This document shows, one piece after another, positions 8,632 through 16,631 of a DNA stretch of 64,000 nucleotides (position 1 is its first letter; every line of letters begins with the position of its first letter). The notes under the pieces are model-generated. The model was not told where the DNA came from. It searched no databases and was given only the letters and a program-made list of their open reading frames with translations. Source of the DNA: Planctomycetaceae bacterium (GTDB taxonomy: Bacteria; Planctomycetota; Planctomycetia; Planctomycetales; Planctomycetaceae); the NCBI GenBank assembly GCA_020638955.1, contig JACKHO010000006.1, positions 62,001 to 126,000 of the forward strand, read 5' to 3'. Made by a program: the position numbers and the translations under genes.

Positions 8632-10392
8632 ATGATCACACGGATTTTTAAGCCAGTCGCTCTTTGGGGATTGGCACTCACTTTGTTGCTTACCACTTCC
8701 ACTCCACTCTTCGCTCAAGCCGATGCAGAGGGCGCCGACGACGCTCCCAATCTCGGCGAGGTTCTCGGTCTCGAAGCCGAAGGTCCGCCGCGCCCCATTT
8801 TGACAGTGACCCTGAGAGCCGTGGAAGGGAGCCTGGAAGATATCTCCTGGATGTTCAGCGTCGCCGAACGCCCAGACATGATGGAGCTCATCGAGGGTTT
8901 CCTCGACAACAATTTGGGCGATCTTAAAGGTTTGGACCGGACACGCCCCGCCGGCGTGATGTTGTTCCTCCAGCCCTCGCTGCCACCACGACCGGTTCCA
9001 GTGGCGTACATTCCCGTCTCCAACTTGAATGACCTCATCAAGACCATGGAACTGGGGCCACTGAAGCCTCAAAAGGTTGAAGGCACGGAGAACCGCTACG
9101 AACTCGCGGGACGCCGTCAAAAGCAACACATCATTTATCGCGACGACTATCTGTACATTTCGCAAAGCGAAGAATACGCCACACGCGAAGACCTCCCCAT
9201 TCCCGCAGATTTCACGCCGCCTCTGACATCAAAATACGACATTGCCGCCAGCCTGGACGTCAAAGCCGTTCCGCCGCTGTTGCGTGATGCATTCCTCGGA
9301 TTCCTGCGGTCTCAAGCCGAGGCCGATTTGCAGCGTCGTGATGAAGAACCAGAAAGTGCTTACATTGCCCGACGCACATCTGGCATTACGATGCTTGAGA
9401 ACATCGAGCAGTTTTTCAATGAGGCGGATAAAATTGTCATTGGCCTCGATGCTTCTCCAGAAAAAGAAAAAGTCACCTTCGACTTCAACATTGAGGCCAA
9501 ACCGGGCAGTGACTATGCCGACGCCATCCGCAATTTTGCCGGCAAGCCGTCAGCATTTGGACCACTGATTGAAGACGAATCGCAACCGCTGACCATTGCA
9601 GCCTGCTTCGTTCCGCAAAAGCGCGACCGAGTGGCCTACCAGGAGTATTTGCGAGCATTTGAAACCGGCCTGAAGGAACGCTTCACAGAGGTTGATGGTG
9701 GTGAATTGAGCCCGGCGTCCGAAGGACTCATCAGCCGTGTGGTGGAACCACTCAAGTCATCGGTTCAGGCCGAAAACATCGACATGTGCATGCAATTTCG
9801 CGAGGTCTCAGTCGGTAAGTTCGTGATTCTGGCCGCAGTCCGCGTGGTTGGTGGAGATACGCTGGGAACCGGTATTGAAGAGTTGATTTCGCGTGCCAAG
9901 GAAATCGACCCGAACCTGGACAATCTGGAACTGAACGTCGCGACCCATCAAGGCGTGCGAATTCACCGGCTCCAGGGAAAAGACGCCATTGGCAAGCGTC
10001 ATGGTCCGCTGGGCGAATCACCCAGTGCCTATGTGGCGTCGAGCGGACGGACAGCGTGGCTTGCCGTGGGAGGTGAAGAAGCACTTTCCGAATTGCAGTC
10101 GGCGATCGACAAAATGATCGATGGTGCAGAAACGACTCCAAGTGGTTCCAGTGCTCCGTTCAAAATGGTGCTGCGAGCTTCACGCTGGCTGAACGTGGAG
10201 CCCGATGATGCCGACCGTGAGGATGAAGGCCGCGAAATCGCCTTGGATGCATTCAAGCAATCAGAAGATGCCATTCGCATTGAAATGCGTCCCACCGATA
10301 CCGGAGTCCGCATGCGTGCTCAACTGGACCGTAGCTTCGTCCGCTTCCTCGGCATGATGTTCGCCCGCCAGTATGACAAATCGCAGCTATAA
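8632..10392 (+). CDS. Secreted protein of unknown function (planctomycete type)
   Basis: 586 residues with a clear signal peptide (about 1-28, ending LFAQA). No catalytic motif is recognised. The body alternates predicted strands and helices, with short segments such as AGVMLFLQP, VAYIPVSNLNDL and YIARRTSGITMLENI, reminiscent of the DUF3352-like periplasmic proteins that planctomycetes encode in many copies; this is a weak resemblance. It is monocistronic as far as the sequence shows: a perfect inverted repeat lies upstream and a strong bidirectional terminator directly downstream. Function unknown. Confidence 0.75.
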   Translation: MITRIFKPVALWGLALTLLLTTSTPLFAQADAEGADDAPNLGEVLGLEAEGPPRPILTVTLRAVEGSLEDISWMFSVAERPDMMELIEGFLDNNLGDLKGLDRTRPAGVMLFLQPSLPPRPVPVAYIPVSNLNDLIKTMELGPLKPQKVEGTENRYELAGRRQKQHIIYRDDYLYISQSEEYATREDLPIPADFTPPLTSKYDIAASLDVKAVPPLLRDAFLGFLRSQAEADLQRRDEEPESAYIARRTSGITMLENIEQFFNEADKIVIGLDASPEKEKVTFDFNIEAKPGSDYADAIRNFAGKPSAFGPLIEDESQPLTIAACFVPQKRDRVAYQEYLRAFETGLKERFTEVDGGELSPASEGLISRVVEPLKSSVQAENIDMCMQFREVSVGKFVILAAVRVVGGDTLGTGIEELISRAKEIDPNLDNLELNVATHQGVRIHRLQGKDAIGKRHGPLGESPSAYVASSGRTAWLAVGGEEALSELQSAIDKMIDGAETTPSGSSAPFKMVLRASRWLNVEPDDADREDEGREIALDAFKQSEDAIRIEMRPTDTGVRMRAQLDRSFVRFLGMMFARQYDKSQL

Positions 10393-10406
10393 GCTCGCTG
10401 TTCAGC

Positions 10407-10453
10407 AAAAAAGAGAGCCTCGGAATGCCAGTCATTCCGGGGCTCTTCTTGTT
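10407..10453. terminator. Bidirectional intrinsic terminator
   Basis: A 14-bp stem (10414-10427 with 10433-10446, one G-T wobble) and a 5-base loop sits between two convergent genes. An A-run (10407-10412) precedes it and a T-rich tail (CTTCTTGTT) follows, so it can end transcription in both directions, for the secreted protein on the plus strand and the WD40-like gene on the minus strand. Confidence 0.85.
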
Positions 10454-11336
10454 AGTCGACTTTCAAGTTGAGTGTGAATGCACCTTCAGCCCCTGTCGAT
10501 AAATCGAGCGTCCTGGCTACCAAAGTGCCTTCGCGCGTGGCCTTATCACGAACTGATGTGCCAACATGCGGCAGGCCATAGCAAATCTTTGAGATTCTGT
10601 TGACGAGTTCACCCGACTCGGAGTCTACCACAAGTGTGTAATTCCCACTGTTTGTAGACACAGCCGCACCAAACAACGTCCCGTCGCCCGAGAATTGCCC
10701 GACCCCCATGTGCCCCTCCTTCAATTCACTCTTTAGAGACTTGGTCCAGATGATCGACCAGCGATTTGTCTCGATGCAGTGAAGAGTTTTCTTTCGGTCA
10801 ATAGCGATTAGTCGCGATCGGCATGGACTGAGTTTCAAATCGAGCATGGTTGCATTGAGCTCGAAATGTATAGCTTTCACCTCGCCGGAATCGAGAGATA
10901 CACGCAGAATTTCATCCTTCTTTTGCGAAGGGACAATTGCTTCATTCTGTTCGAGATGAAGAATCATTCGGTCAAGTGCGAGGATGCCTTTGACGTCAAC
11001 AGCAATTGATGTCGACAGGTCCAGAAGTCTTGTCTTGCTTCCGCTTTTGAAAAGCAAATGCTGACCTTCACGATCAAATGTTGCCAGCGGTCGAATCCGA
11101 CGAATGGGATATGATGCTTTCGGAAAACCGGTGCGAAGATCAAAGAGCGCCAGATCGTTGCTGGACCAATATCCGATTGCCAGTAATTTGGCGGAAAGCG
11201 ACACGGCGCAGTCACAATCATCGGTGGTTTCGAAGGGGGGACTAAGCCGATTCAGAGAGGAATCAAACACCGTCACCGTTGCAGACTCGTGGCGATAATG
11301 AAGTCCATCTGGCGTTGTGAATATGTATGAACTCAT
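10452..11336 (-). CDS. WD40/YncE-like beta-propeller protein, function unknown
   Basis: 294 residues from the ATG at 11336 (a TTG at 11366 would add ten residues). Recurrent strand patterns such as TVFDSSLNRL, LALFDLRTG, TRLLDLSTS, LHCIETNRWSIIW and TLVVDSESGELV suggest a six- or seven-bladed propeller without catalytic residues. There is no signal peptide. Base composition is visibly more AT-rich than in neighbouring genes, which may indicate a fast-evolving or acquired gene. It lies just downstream of proA on the same strand, but a role in proline metabolism is not implied. Confidence 0.6.
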   Translation of the reverse strand: MSSYIFTTPDGLHYRHESATVTVFDSSLNRLSPPFETTDDCDCAVSLSAKLLAIGYWSSNDLALFDLRTGFPKASYPIRRIRPLATFDREGQHLLFKSGSKTRLLDLSTSIAVDVKGILALDRMILHLEQNEAIVPSQKKDEILRVSLDSGEVKAIHFELNATMLDLKLSPCRSRLIAIDRKKTLHCIETNRWSIIWTKSLKSELKEGHMGVGQFSGDGTLFGAAVSTNSGNYTLVVDSESGELVNRISKICYGLPHVGTSVRDKATREGTLVARTLDLSTGAEGAFTLNLKVD

Positions 11337-11377
11337 CAGAGTTGCACGCCCAACTTCTGGGGACAAGGCAGCCGGCG

Positions 11378-12634
11378 CTACCGCGTCTGCCCTTCGCCGG
11401 TCACGATGTATTTGTATGTCGTGAGTTCCTTCAAGCCACAGGGACCGCGGGCGTGGAATTTGTCGGTGCTGATTCCTATTTCGGCTCCCAGTCCGAATTC
11501 GCCGCCGTCATTGAACCGCGTGCTGGCGTTCACCATGACGGCAGCAGAGTCTACGAGTTTGGTGAAACGCGTGGCGGATGCGAAATCACGAGTGACAATG
11601 GCATCGGTATGATGTGAGCCATGCGAGTTAATGTGCTCAATGGCTTCATCAACACTCGAGACGACTTTGGCCGAGAGAATTAGGTCGAGGTACTCGGTGT
11701 AATAATCTTCGTCAGTGGCGGCGGTCGCGAAATTCATGTGCTCGCAGACCGTGGCATCGCCGCGTACCTGCACGTTGTTTTCCGCCAGGAGCGGTGCCAC
11801 TTTTGTTAGAAACTCAGCGGCAGCCGCCTCGTGAATGAGGACCGATTCCACTGCGTTGCACACACCGGGACGCTGGCACTTGCCGTTAATGAGAATGCGG
11901 CAGGCCATGTCGATGTCGGCGGTTTCATCAACATAGACGTGGCAAACACCGTCCAGATGTTTGATGACTGGCATCTTCGCTTCGCGGGAAATTCGCTCAA
12001 TGAGTGACTTTCCGCCACGGGGAATGGTGACGTCAATGAGATCGCCCATGCCCAGGAAGAGGCCGACGGCGTCGCGGTTCGTCGTCGAAACCATTTGCAC
12101 GGCGTGTTCCGGCAACCCACACTCTTTGAGGGCTTCGGCAAGAATTCGGTGGAACGCCAAATTGCTGTGCAGGGCCTCTTTTCCGCCACGCAGAATGACG
12201 GCGTTGCCACTCTTTACGCAAATGGCTGCGGCATCGGCAGTGACGTTCGGGCGTGATTCGTAAATGAAGAACACGACTCCCAGTGGTGCACGCACGCGGG
12301 TAATCGACAATCCGTTGGGACGTACCCCACCGTCAATGACTTCCCCGACCGGATCGGGCAGCATGGCGATTTGTTCCAGCGCCTTGGCGATGTCTTCCAG
12401 GCGGTCATGGTTCAGCCGGAGGCGGTCAGTCGCCGCAGTCGTCAGGTCATACTCAGGAGCCTTGGCGATGTCTTTCGCATTTTCCTGGAGCAACCAGTCG
12501 GCCTGCTCCCGGATTTTCTGTGCGGAAAGGCGGAGCCAGTCGTTCTTTTGCTGCCCGGTTGCCGCGACCAGTGCACTTGAGGCGCGTCGCGCCTGGTAGG
12601 CGACTTCAATGGTGTATTTCGCTAAATCGTTCAT
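11378..12634 (-). CDS. proA: Gamma-glutamyl phosphate reductase (proline biosynthesis)
   Basis: 418 residues from the ATG at 12634, almost exactly the E. coli ProA length of 417, which is why this start is preferred over the ATG at 12670. ProA reduces gamma-glutamyl phosphate to glutamate-5-semialdehyde with NADPH, the second step of proline synthesis. Family signatures include PLGVVFFIYESRPNVT, ILRGGKEA, IPRGGKSLIE and the catalytic cysteine region QRPGVCNAVES, with GLGAEIGIST and GPCGLKELTTYKY near the C-terminus. The kinase partner proB is not in the window. Confidence 0.96.
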   Translation of the reverse strand: MNDLAKYTIEVAYQARRASSALVAATGQQKNDWLRLSAQKIREQADWLLQENAKDIAKAPEYDLTTAATDRLRLNHDRLEDIAKALEQIAMLPDPVGEVIDGGVRPNGLSITRVRAPLGVVFFIYESRPNVTADAAAICVKSGNAVILRGGKEALHSNLAFHRILAEALKECGLPEHAVQMVSTTNRDAVGLFLGMGDLIDVTIPRGGKSLIERISREAKMPVIKHLDGVCHVYVDETADIDMACRILINGKCQRPGVCNAVESVLIHEAAAAEFLTKVAPLLAENNVQVRGDATVCEHMNFATAATDEDYYTEYLDLILSAKVVSSVDEAIEHINSHGSHHTDAIVTRDFASATRFTKLVDSAAVMVNASTRFNDGGEFGLGAEIGISTDKFHARGPCGLKELTTYKYIVTGEGQTR

Positions 12635-12682
12635 GCGGGGGAGTTTCTGCGTGGGTGTCGTCGCTGTCAACGGTTGCTAACT

Positions 12683-13663
12683 CTACTCTTTGGCCTTTTG
12701 TTTTGCTTCGTACTCGGCAATCCAGGTTTCCGGGTCTTCATCAAACGCGGCTTTGCAGCCCGAACAACAGACCCAGTAGCTCTTCCCCTTGTACGAAACC
12801 TGTGACGTGCCCAGGCCGCCGGAAATGATGCATTCCCGGTCGCCGTAGTCGTCATCGCTTTTTGCGAAGGAAGTTCCCTGACGCTGGGTGGCGACCGTAT
12901 CAAATCGCAGGAAGCGATCGCTTTGCTGGCGTCCCAGTTCCATCAAATAGCGGTTGTTCTCTTGCTGATTAAAAATCACCTGCCACGTGTCGCGCGGTGT
13001 TGTGCCGTTCGTCTGGGCCAGTGCCAGCTTGTACTTCACGTGCATGCGGTCGTCATCCCCCTGATACTTTTCGACGGGAACTTCGAACGTCCCTTCGTAA
13101 ACTCGTTCGGCGCCGTCCGGGCCGGTGGTTTTCATCTGGTAGATTTCGCGGTCGGGGAGGTAGGTCAGCCGGGCTTCGCGAAAGTAGTTGCTTTCGTTTG
13201 ACTTCATGACCATGGAAGGATGGTCGCGGTTCGTTTTGAAATCCCAGACCCATTCCGGCTCATCCAGGCCTTTGAAGTCGCCAACGGGCTTCTGCGTCGT
13301 CCCACGCCATGAACCAAGCATGATTTGCAATGGGTCCATCGCGGCCAGAACCTGTTTGCGGAGCACGCTTCCAGCAGTTGGCGTGCCAGCCCCCGAGGAC
13401 GTCGCTCCCGCTGGGGAAACATTTGAATTCCCAGAACTCGGTGTTCCACTGAGGGAAATACTCGGAATCGATACCGGCATTTCCTGTGCAGGTTTCGCCA
13501 CTGGCGTTGCCACGGCGGGCGACTGCTCGGGAGTGACGTCACTTGTTGCCGGTGAATCCTGTTGCGTTGTCGACTCCGTCGTGGGAGTGGCAGGCTCGGG
13601 GGACGAGCCACCGCAGCCCAGACAGCATACACAGGCAATCAGTGGGAGATATCGGTTTAACAT
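12683..13663 (-). CDS. Lipoprotein with C-terminal TRASH/YHS-like metal-binding motif
   Basis: 326 residues from the ATG at 13663 (ATG at 13681 also possible). The signal peptide ends in lipobox CLGC, predicting lipidation of Cys17. A Ser/Thr/Pro-rich linker (about residues 20-100) leads to a globular domain and then a C-terminal Cys cluster (ECIISGGLG, then SYWVCCSGCKAAFDEDP) resembling TRASH/YHS metal-binding fingers that bind Cu or other thiophilic ions. The middle domain (MLGSWRGTT through YLMELGRQQ) looks like a lipocalin-type DUF. It ends 48 bases before the proA start on the same strand. Confidence 0.7.
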   Translation of the reverse strand: MLNRYLPLIACVCCLGCGGSSPEPATPTTESTTQQDSPATSDVTPEQSPAVATPVAKPAQEMPVSIPSISLSGTPSSGNSNVSPAGATSSGAGTPTAGSVLRKQVLAAMDPLQIMLGSWRGTTQKPVGDFKGLDEPEWVWDFKTNRDHPSMVMKSNESNYFREARLTYLPDREIYQMKTTGPDGAERVYEGTFEVPVEKYQGDDDRMHVKYKLALAQTNGTTPRDTWQVIFNQQENNRYLMELGRQQSDRFLRFDTVATQRQGTSFAKSDDDYGDRECIISGGLGTSQVSYKGKSYWVCCSGCKAAFDEDPETWIAEYEAKQKAKE

Positions 13664-13826
13664 GAGTCTACGCACCTGCAACGCATGGTTTTCTACGCGG
13701 GAAAGGTTACCCCGACATGAGGGGCTGAAGAGATTCTATCGCATTGGCGGGCATGTACCAAACTACGTTGGCGAACCGGGGTTTTCAGACTACCTCCCGC
13801 GACCGATCCCTCGCTAGACTTTCCGC

Positions 13827-15392
13827 ATGATCAAACAGAGCCTGGCACTGACGGAACGCGCCCTGCGATACGACGCTCGCACTCGTTTCGGGCATTTGTT
13901 GCGGTTGCTGGTGGCCATTTCCGTTGTAGCGATGCTGTTCATTGCGGTCACCGTACCCAATCAAATCCCGGGCCGCTTCTTGATGCAGTTCCTCATGTAT
14001 GGAAATGCGGTACTCATTACTTTCATGGCGCCCATCTATTTTGGGAATTGCATCACTGAAGAGAAGGAAGAGAAAACCCTTTCGCTGCTGGTGCTTGCCA
14101 ATATCCGGCCCGTGTCGCTGATTGGCGGTAAGGTCTTACCTCGACTACTTTCCCTGGGACTTGTTTTGCTCGTCCAAATCCCGTTTGCGATGTTGTCCAT
14201 TACTTTGGGCGGCGTTCTGTTACAGCAACTGCTAGCCGGTTATCTGGCATTGTTCAGTTACCTCCTGGCCATTGCAGGATTCAGCACGTTGATGTCCGTC
14301 ATCTTCAAGCGATCCTCAACGGCCATTGGGATGGTGATGGTCGGCCTGATTTCCTTTCATGTCCTTCCGTCGCTCCTCTGGGCAATTGGGATGGGGTTGA
14401 ATTCCGTGGGGTCAACTCGAATTGGCGCCTTTGTGCATGATGCGGGAAACTGGTGCAGCGCTCTGAATCTTGGCATGCGTTTGCCAGTAGTCACCGAATC
14501 AACGTTTGCCGAACGCTGGGAAATGTTCCTGTCCCGACAATTTCTCGTCAGCTGCTGTTTTGGACTTTTTTGCCTGATGCTGGCAATGGTTTCCTTCAAC
14601 TGGTTCAACGCCGATCCCGAAGCCGAAGTCATTCGTCAAAAGCGTTCGCGACTCATTGGGACGAGTCAGCGGGTTTGGTCGTGGCCCTTGGTCTGGAAAG
14701 ATTATTACCTCGTGGGCGGCGGCCACCAAATGGCCTTCATTAAGCTGATTGGTTACACGCTGCTCATTGGCGGGACCTTCATCGCTGTCACGTTTTCCGG
14801 CGGAGGACCAGAGGGACTGCTTGTCGCTTGCTGGTGGTTGGTCTGGATTCTGACACTTGAATGTCAATTCCTGCTCGCCAGTTCCCTGTCATTTGAACTC
14901 AACGACAGAACTTGGTCGTCGTTGGCCATTTTGCCTCAAAACGTGCCGACGCTTGTTTATTCCAAGGTGGCGGGAGCCATGCTGTCAATGTGGCCCGGAC
15001 TCGCCTGGCTGTCCGTGTTCCTGACAATTGGTCTGGTGGCTTTGGTCGGTGGCGGCGGTAACATGAACTTCAAAGAGTTCTTTCAAGTAGTCATATTCCT
15101 AGTGCTTGGTGGGCTGTATGTGCTGACATACTTGCATTTCGTTGCTTTCTATGCCGTGTGGTCAAAGAATCGTTGGCTCGCGATGATTGGCGCCTTCGCC
15201 ACCATGACCGTTGGGTACTGTATTATGGTGTGTCCCATTGCGATTTTGATGTCGCTGTTCTCAATGGTTGGGCCAAGTGAGTCGGCCATGCTCGTCCTTG
15301 GCGCTGCAGTCCTCTTATCGCTCGTGACGGGCCTTATTGCCCTGCTGCACTACCGCACTCTCGCCATGTTGACCGAATTGCAGAATGACTGA
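13827..15392 (+). CDS. ABC-2 type transporter permease (orphan)
   Basis: 521 residues with about twelve hydrophobic segments in two halves. The segment NCITEEKEEKTLSLLVLANIRP resembles the cytoplasmic coupling region of ABC-2 permeases such as the NatB/YhaP group (I-x-E-E-K-E-x-x-T-L-x-x-L-L). It must pair with an ATP-binding subunit, but none is in the neighbourhood. The stop overlaps the start of the next gene by 8 bases, so the two are translated from one message; whether they share a function is unclear. Confidence 0.75.
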   Translation: MIKQSLALTERALRYDARTRFGHLLRLLVAISVVAMLFIAVTVPNQIPGRFLMQFLMYGNAVLITFMAPIYFGNCITEEKEEKTLSLLVLANIRPVSLIGGKVLPRLLSLGLVLLVQIPFAMLSITLGGVLLQQLLAGYLALFSYLLAIAGFSTLMSVIFKRSSTAIGMVMVGLISFHVLPSLLWAIGMGLNSVGSTRIGAFVHDAGNWCSALNLGMRLPVVTESTFAERWEMFLSRQFLVSCCFGLFCLMLAMVSFNWFNADPEAEVIRQKRSRLIGTSQRVWSWPLVWKDYYLVGGGHQMAFIKLIGYTLLIGGTFIAVTFSGGGPEGLLVACWWLVWILTLECQFLLASSLSFELNDRTWSSLAILPQNVPTLVYSKVAGAMLSMWPGLAWLSVFLTIGLVALVGGGGNMNFKEFFQVVIFLVLGGLYVLTYLHFVAFYAVWSKNRWLAMIGAFATMTVGYCIMVCPIAILMSLFSMVGPSESAMLVLGAAVLLSLVTGLIALLHYRTLAMLTELQND

Positions 15393-16272
15393 GGCCATGC
15401 AAAAGCCAGACATTGCAATTCTGGGTAACGAAGGAAGCTGGTACGTCAACGACCTCGTGCGTGCCGCGCATGAACAGAAGCTTCAGGCAGTTCGCTGTGA
15501 CTTTACGCAACTTGCCACTTCAGTTGGAACTGGAGAGAAAGTCCATTGCGGCGAACTCGATTTGCGGTCAGTAAAGTCGGTCATTGTTCGGACCATGCCA
15601 CCCGGCACACTCGAGCAGGTCGTCTTCCGGATGGATGCCCTGCAGCGATTGGAGACTCAGGGGGTCAGCGTTGTGAATTCGCCACGTGCGCTGGAATGTG
15701 CTGTCGATAAGTATCTGACGACATCTCGCCTGGCGGCAGTCGGGTTGCCCGTTCCGGAAACAATTGTCTGCGAGACAGAAGAAGCGGCCATCGATGCCTG
15801 GGAGCAACTCGGTCGAGATGTTCTCGTCAAACCTCTGTTCGGTTCGGAAGGACGCGGAATTGTGCGGGTGTCCGATCCCGACGTGGCTCATCGAACATTT
15901 CGGACGATTTCTCGCTTAGGAGCCGTCCTGTATTTGCAGCGGTTCATCGATCATTCCGGATTTGATATCCGGGTCCTGGTGCTCGATGGGAAAGTAGTCG
16001 GGGGCATAAAGCGGAGCAATCCCCACGACTATCGGTCCAATTTGGCGAGGCAGGGGCGAGCTGATGTTCATGACGTTTCCGACCTGGAAGCCGAAATTGC
16101 CTTGGCCGCGACCGACGTCACCGGAGCACGTATTGCCGGGGTTGACCTGTTGTATGATGACGGCGGTCGCTGTTACGTCATCGAGGTAAACGCCGTGCCC
16201 GGCTGGCGAGGATTTTCCCGCTGTACCGGGATTGATGTGGCCAGTCGCCTGATTCAGTCCATTTGCCCGTGA
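15385..16272 (+). CDS. RimK/MptN-type ATP-grasp ligase
   Basis: 295 residues. ATP-grasp enzymes of the RimK group add glutamate to an acceptor carboxylate. Visible signatures are DKYLTTSRLAAVGLPVPET, VLVKPLFGSEGRGIV (ATP-binding loop), YLQRFIDHSGFDIRVLVLDGK, ANDK-equivalent segment VGGIKR, and the Mg-binding end GVDLLYDDGGRCYVIEVNAVPGWRGF. Planctomycetes use tetrahydromethanopterin, and the closest described role would be MptN-like glutamylation of that cofactor; this is an inference because no other H4MPT gene is nearby. The gene overlaps the ABC-2 permease by 8 bases and lies upstream of the retron promoter. Confidence 0.8.
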   Translation: MTEAMQKPDIAILGNEGSWYVNDLVRAAHEQKLQAVRCDFTQLATSVGTGEKVHCGELDLRSVKSVIVRTMPPGTLEQVVFRMDALQRLETQGVSVVNSPRALECAVDKYLTTSRLAAVGLPVPETIVCETEEAAIDAWEQLGRDVLVKPLFGSEGRGIVRVSDPDVAHRTFRTISRLGAVLYLQRFIDHSGFDIRVLVLDGKVVGGIKRSNPHDYRSNLARQGRADVHDVSDLEAEIALAATDVTGARIAGVDLLYDDGGRCYVIEVNAVPGWRGFSRCTGIDVASRLIQSICP

Positions 16273-16369
16273 CCACTATTTGGCGGGGAAAATTGTCGTC
16301 AGGACGTTGGAATCATCTGGCAGTTTTGACCACATGGGCCTGGACTGCTTCCAGGAATACCGCTTGGCA

Positions 16370-16399
16370 TTGACGCGGCATTAACTACCCATTGATAAT
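16370..16399 (+). promoter_or_regulatory. Sigma70-like promoter of the retron
   Basis: TTGACG (16370-16375) and GATAAT (16394-16399) are near-consensus -35 and -10 boxes separated by 18 bases. The predicted start, about seven bases downstream, falls on 16406, exactly the first base of the retron a1 arm. That coincidence strengthens both calls. No experimental start is known. Confidence 0.65.
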
Positions 16400-16405
16400 G
16401 GTGTT

Positions 16406-16564
16406 ATGGCTTGGGGGTCGCACAAGCTCTGTCCGCAAGGACACTGTGGGGTTACCCCACGGTCGGAACATTGATCGCTTCTCGTCGAATGAAGAGTCAG
16501 TGGTTGGGGGTTCCCAACCGCTGACTCTTCGGCCACAGGATTCGTTGTGCGTCCCCCGAGCCAT
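16406..16564 (+). ncRNA. Retron msr-msd non-coding RNA
   Basis: All parts of a retron ncRNA are visible. The a1 arm (16406-16425) pairs with a2 (16545-16564) over 20 positions with 18 Watson-Crick pairs, one G-U and one mismatch. Directly after a1 is AGC, so G16426 is the predicted branching guanosine whose 2'-OH primes cDNA synthesis. The msr has two stem-loops: 16430-16443 (5 bp, GCAA loop) and 16444-16462 (8 bp, TTA loop). The msd is a long hairpin: 16491-16508 pairs with 16513-16530 (18 bp, one wobble, GGTT loop), extended by 16486-16490 with 16540-16544 around a 9-base bulge. The RT gene begins 67 bases after a2. Confidence 0.92.
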
Positions 16565-16631
16565 TCATTCTCCAATGACGACATGACATCACTGCGAACG
16601 GAAACCGGTACGGGCAAAAACTTGGACTGCC

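Noticed and set aside
16406..16564. Possibility that the inverted repeats are only a terminator or a REP element
   Set aside because: The a1/a2 pair flanks two further stem-loops and an AGC branch context, and an NAxxH/YADD reverse transcriptase follows; a terminator would not show this nested order.
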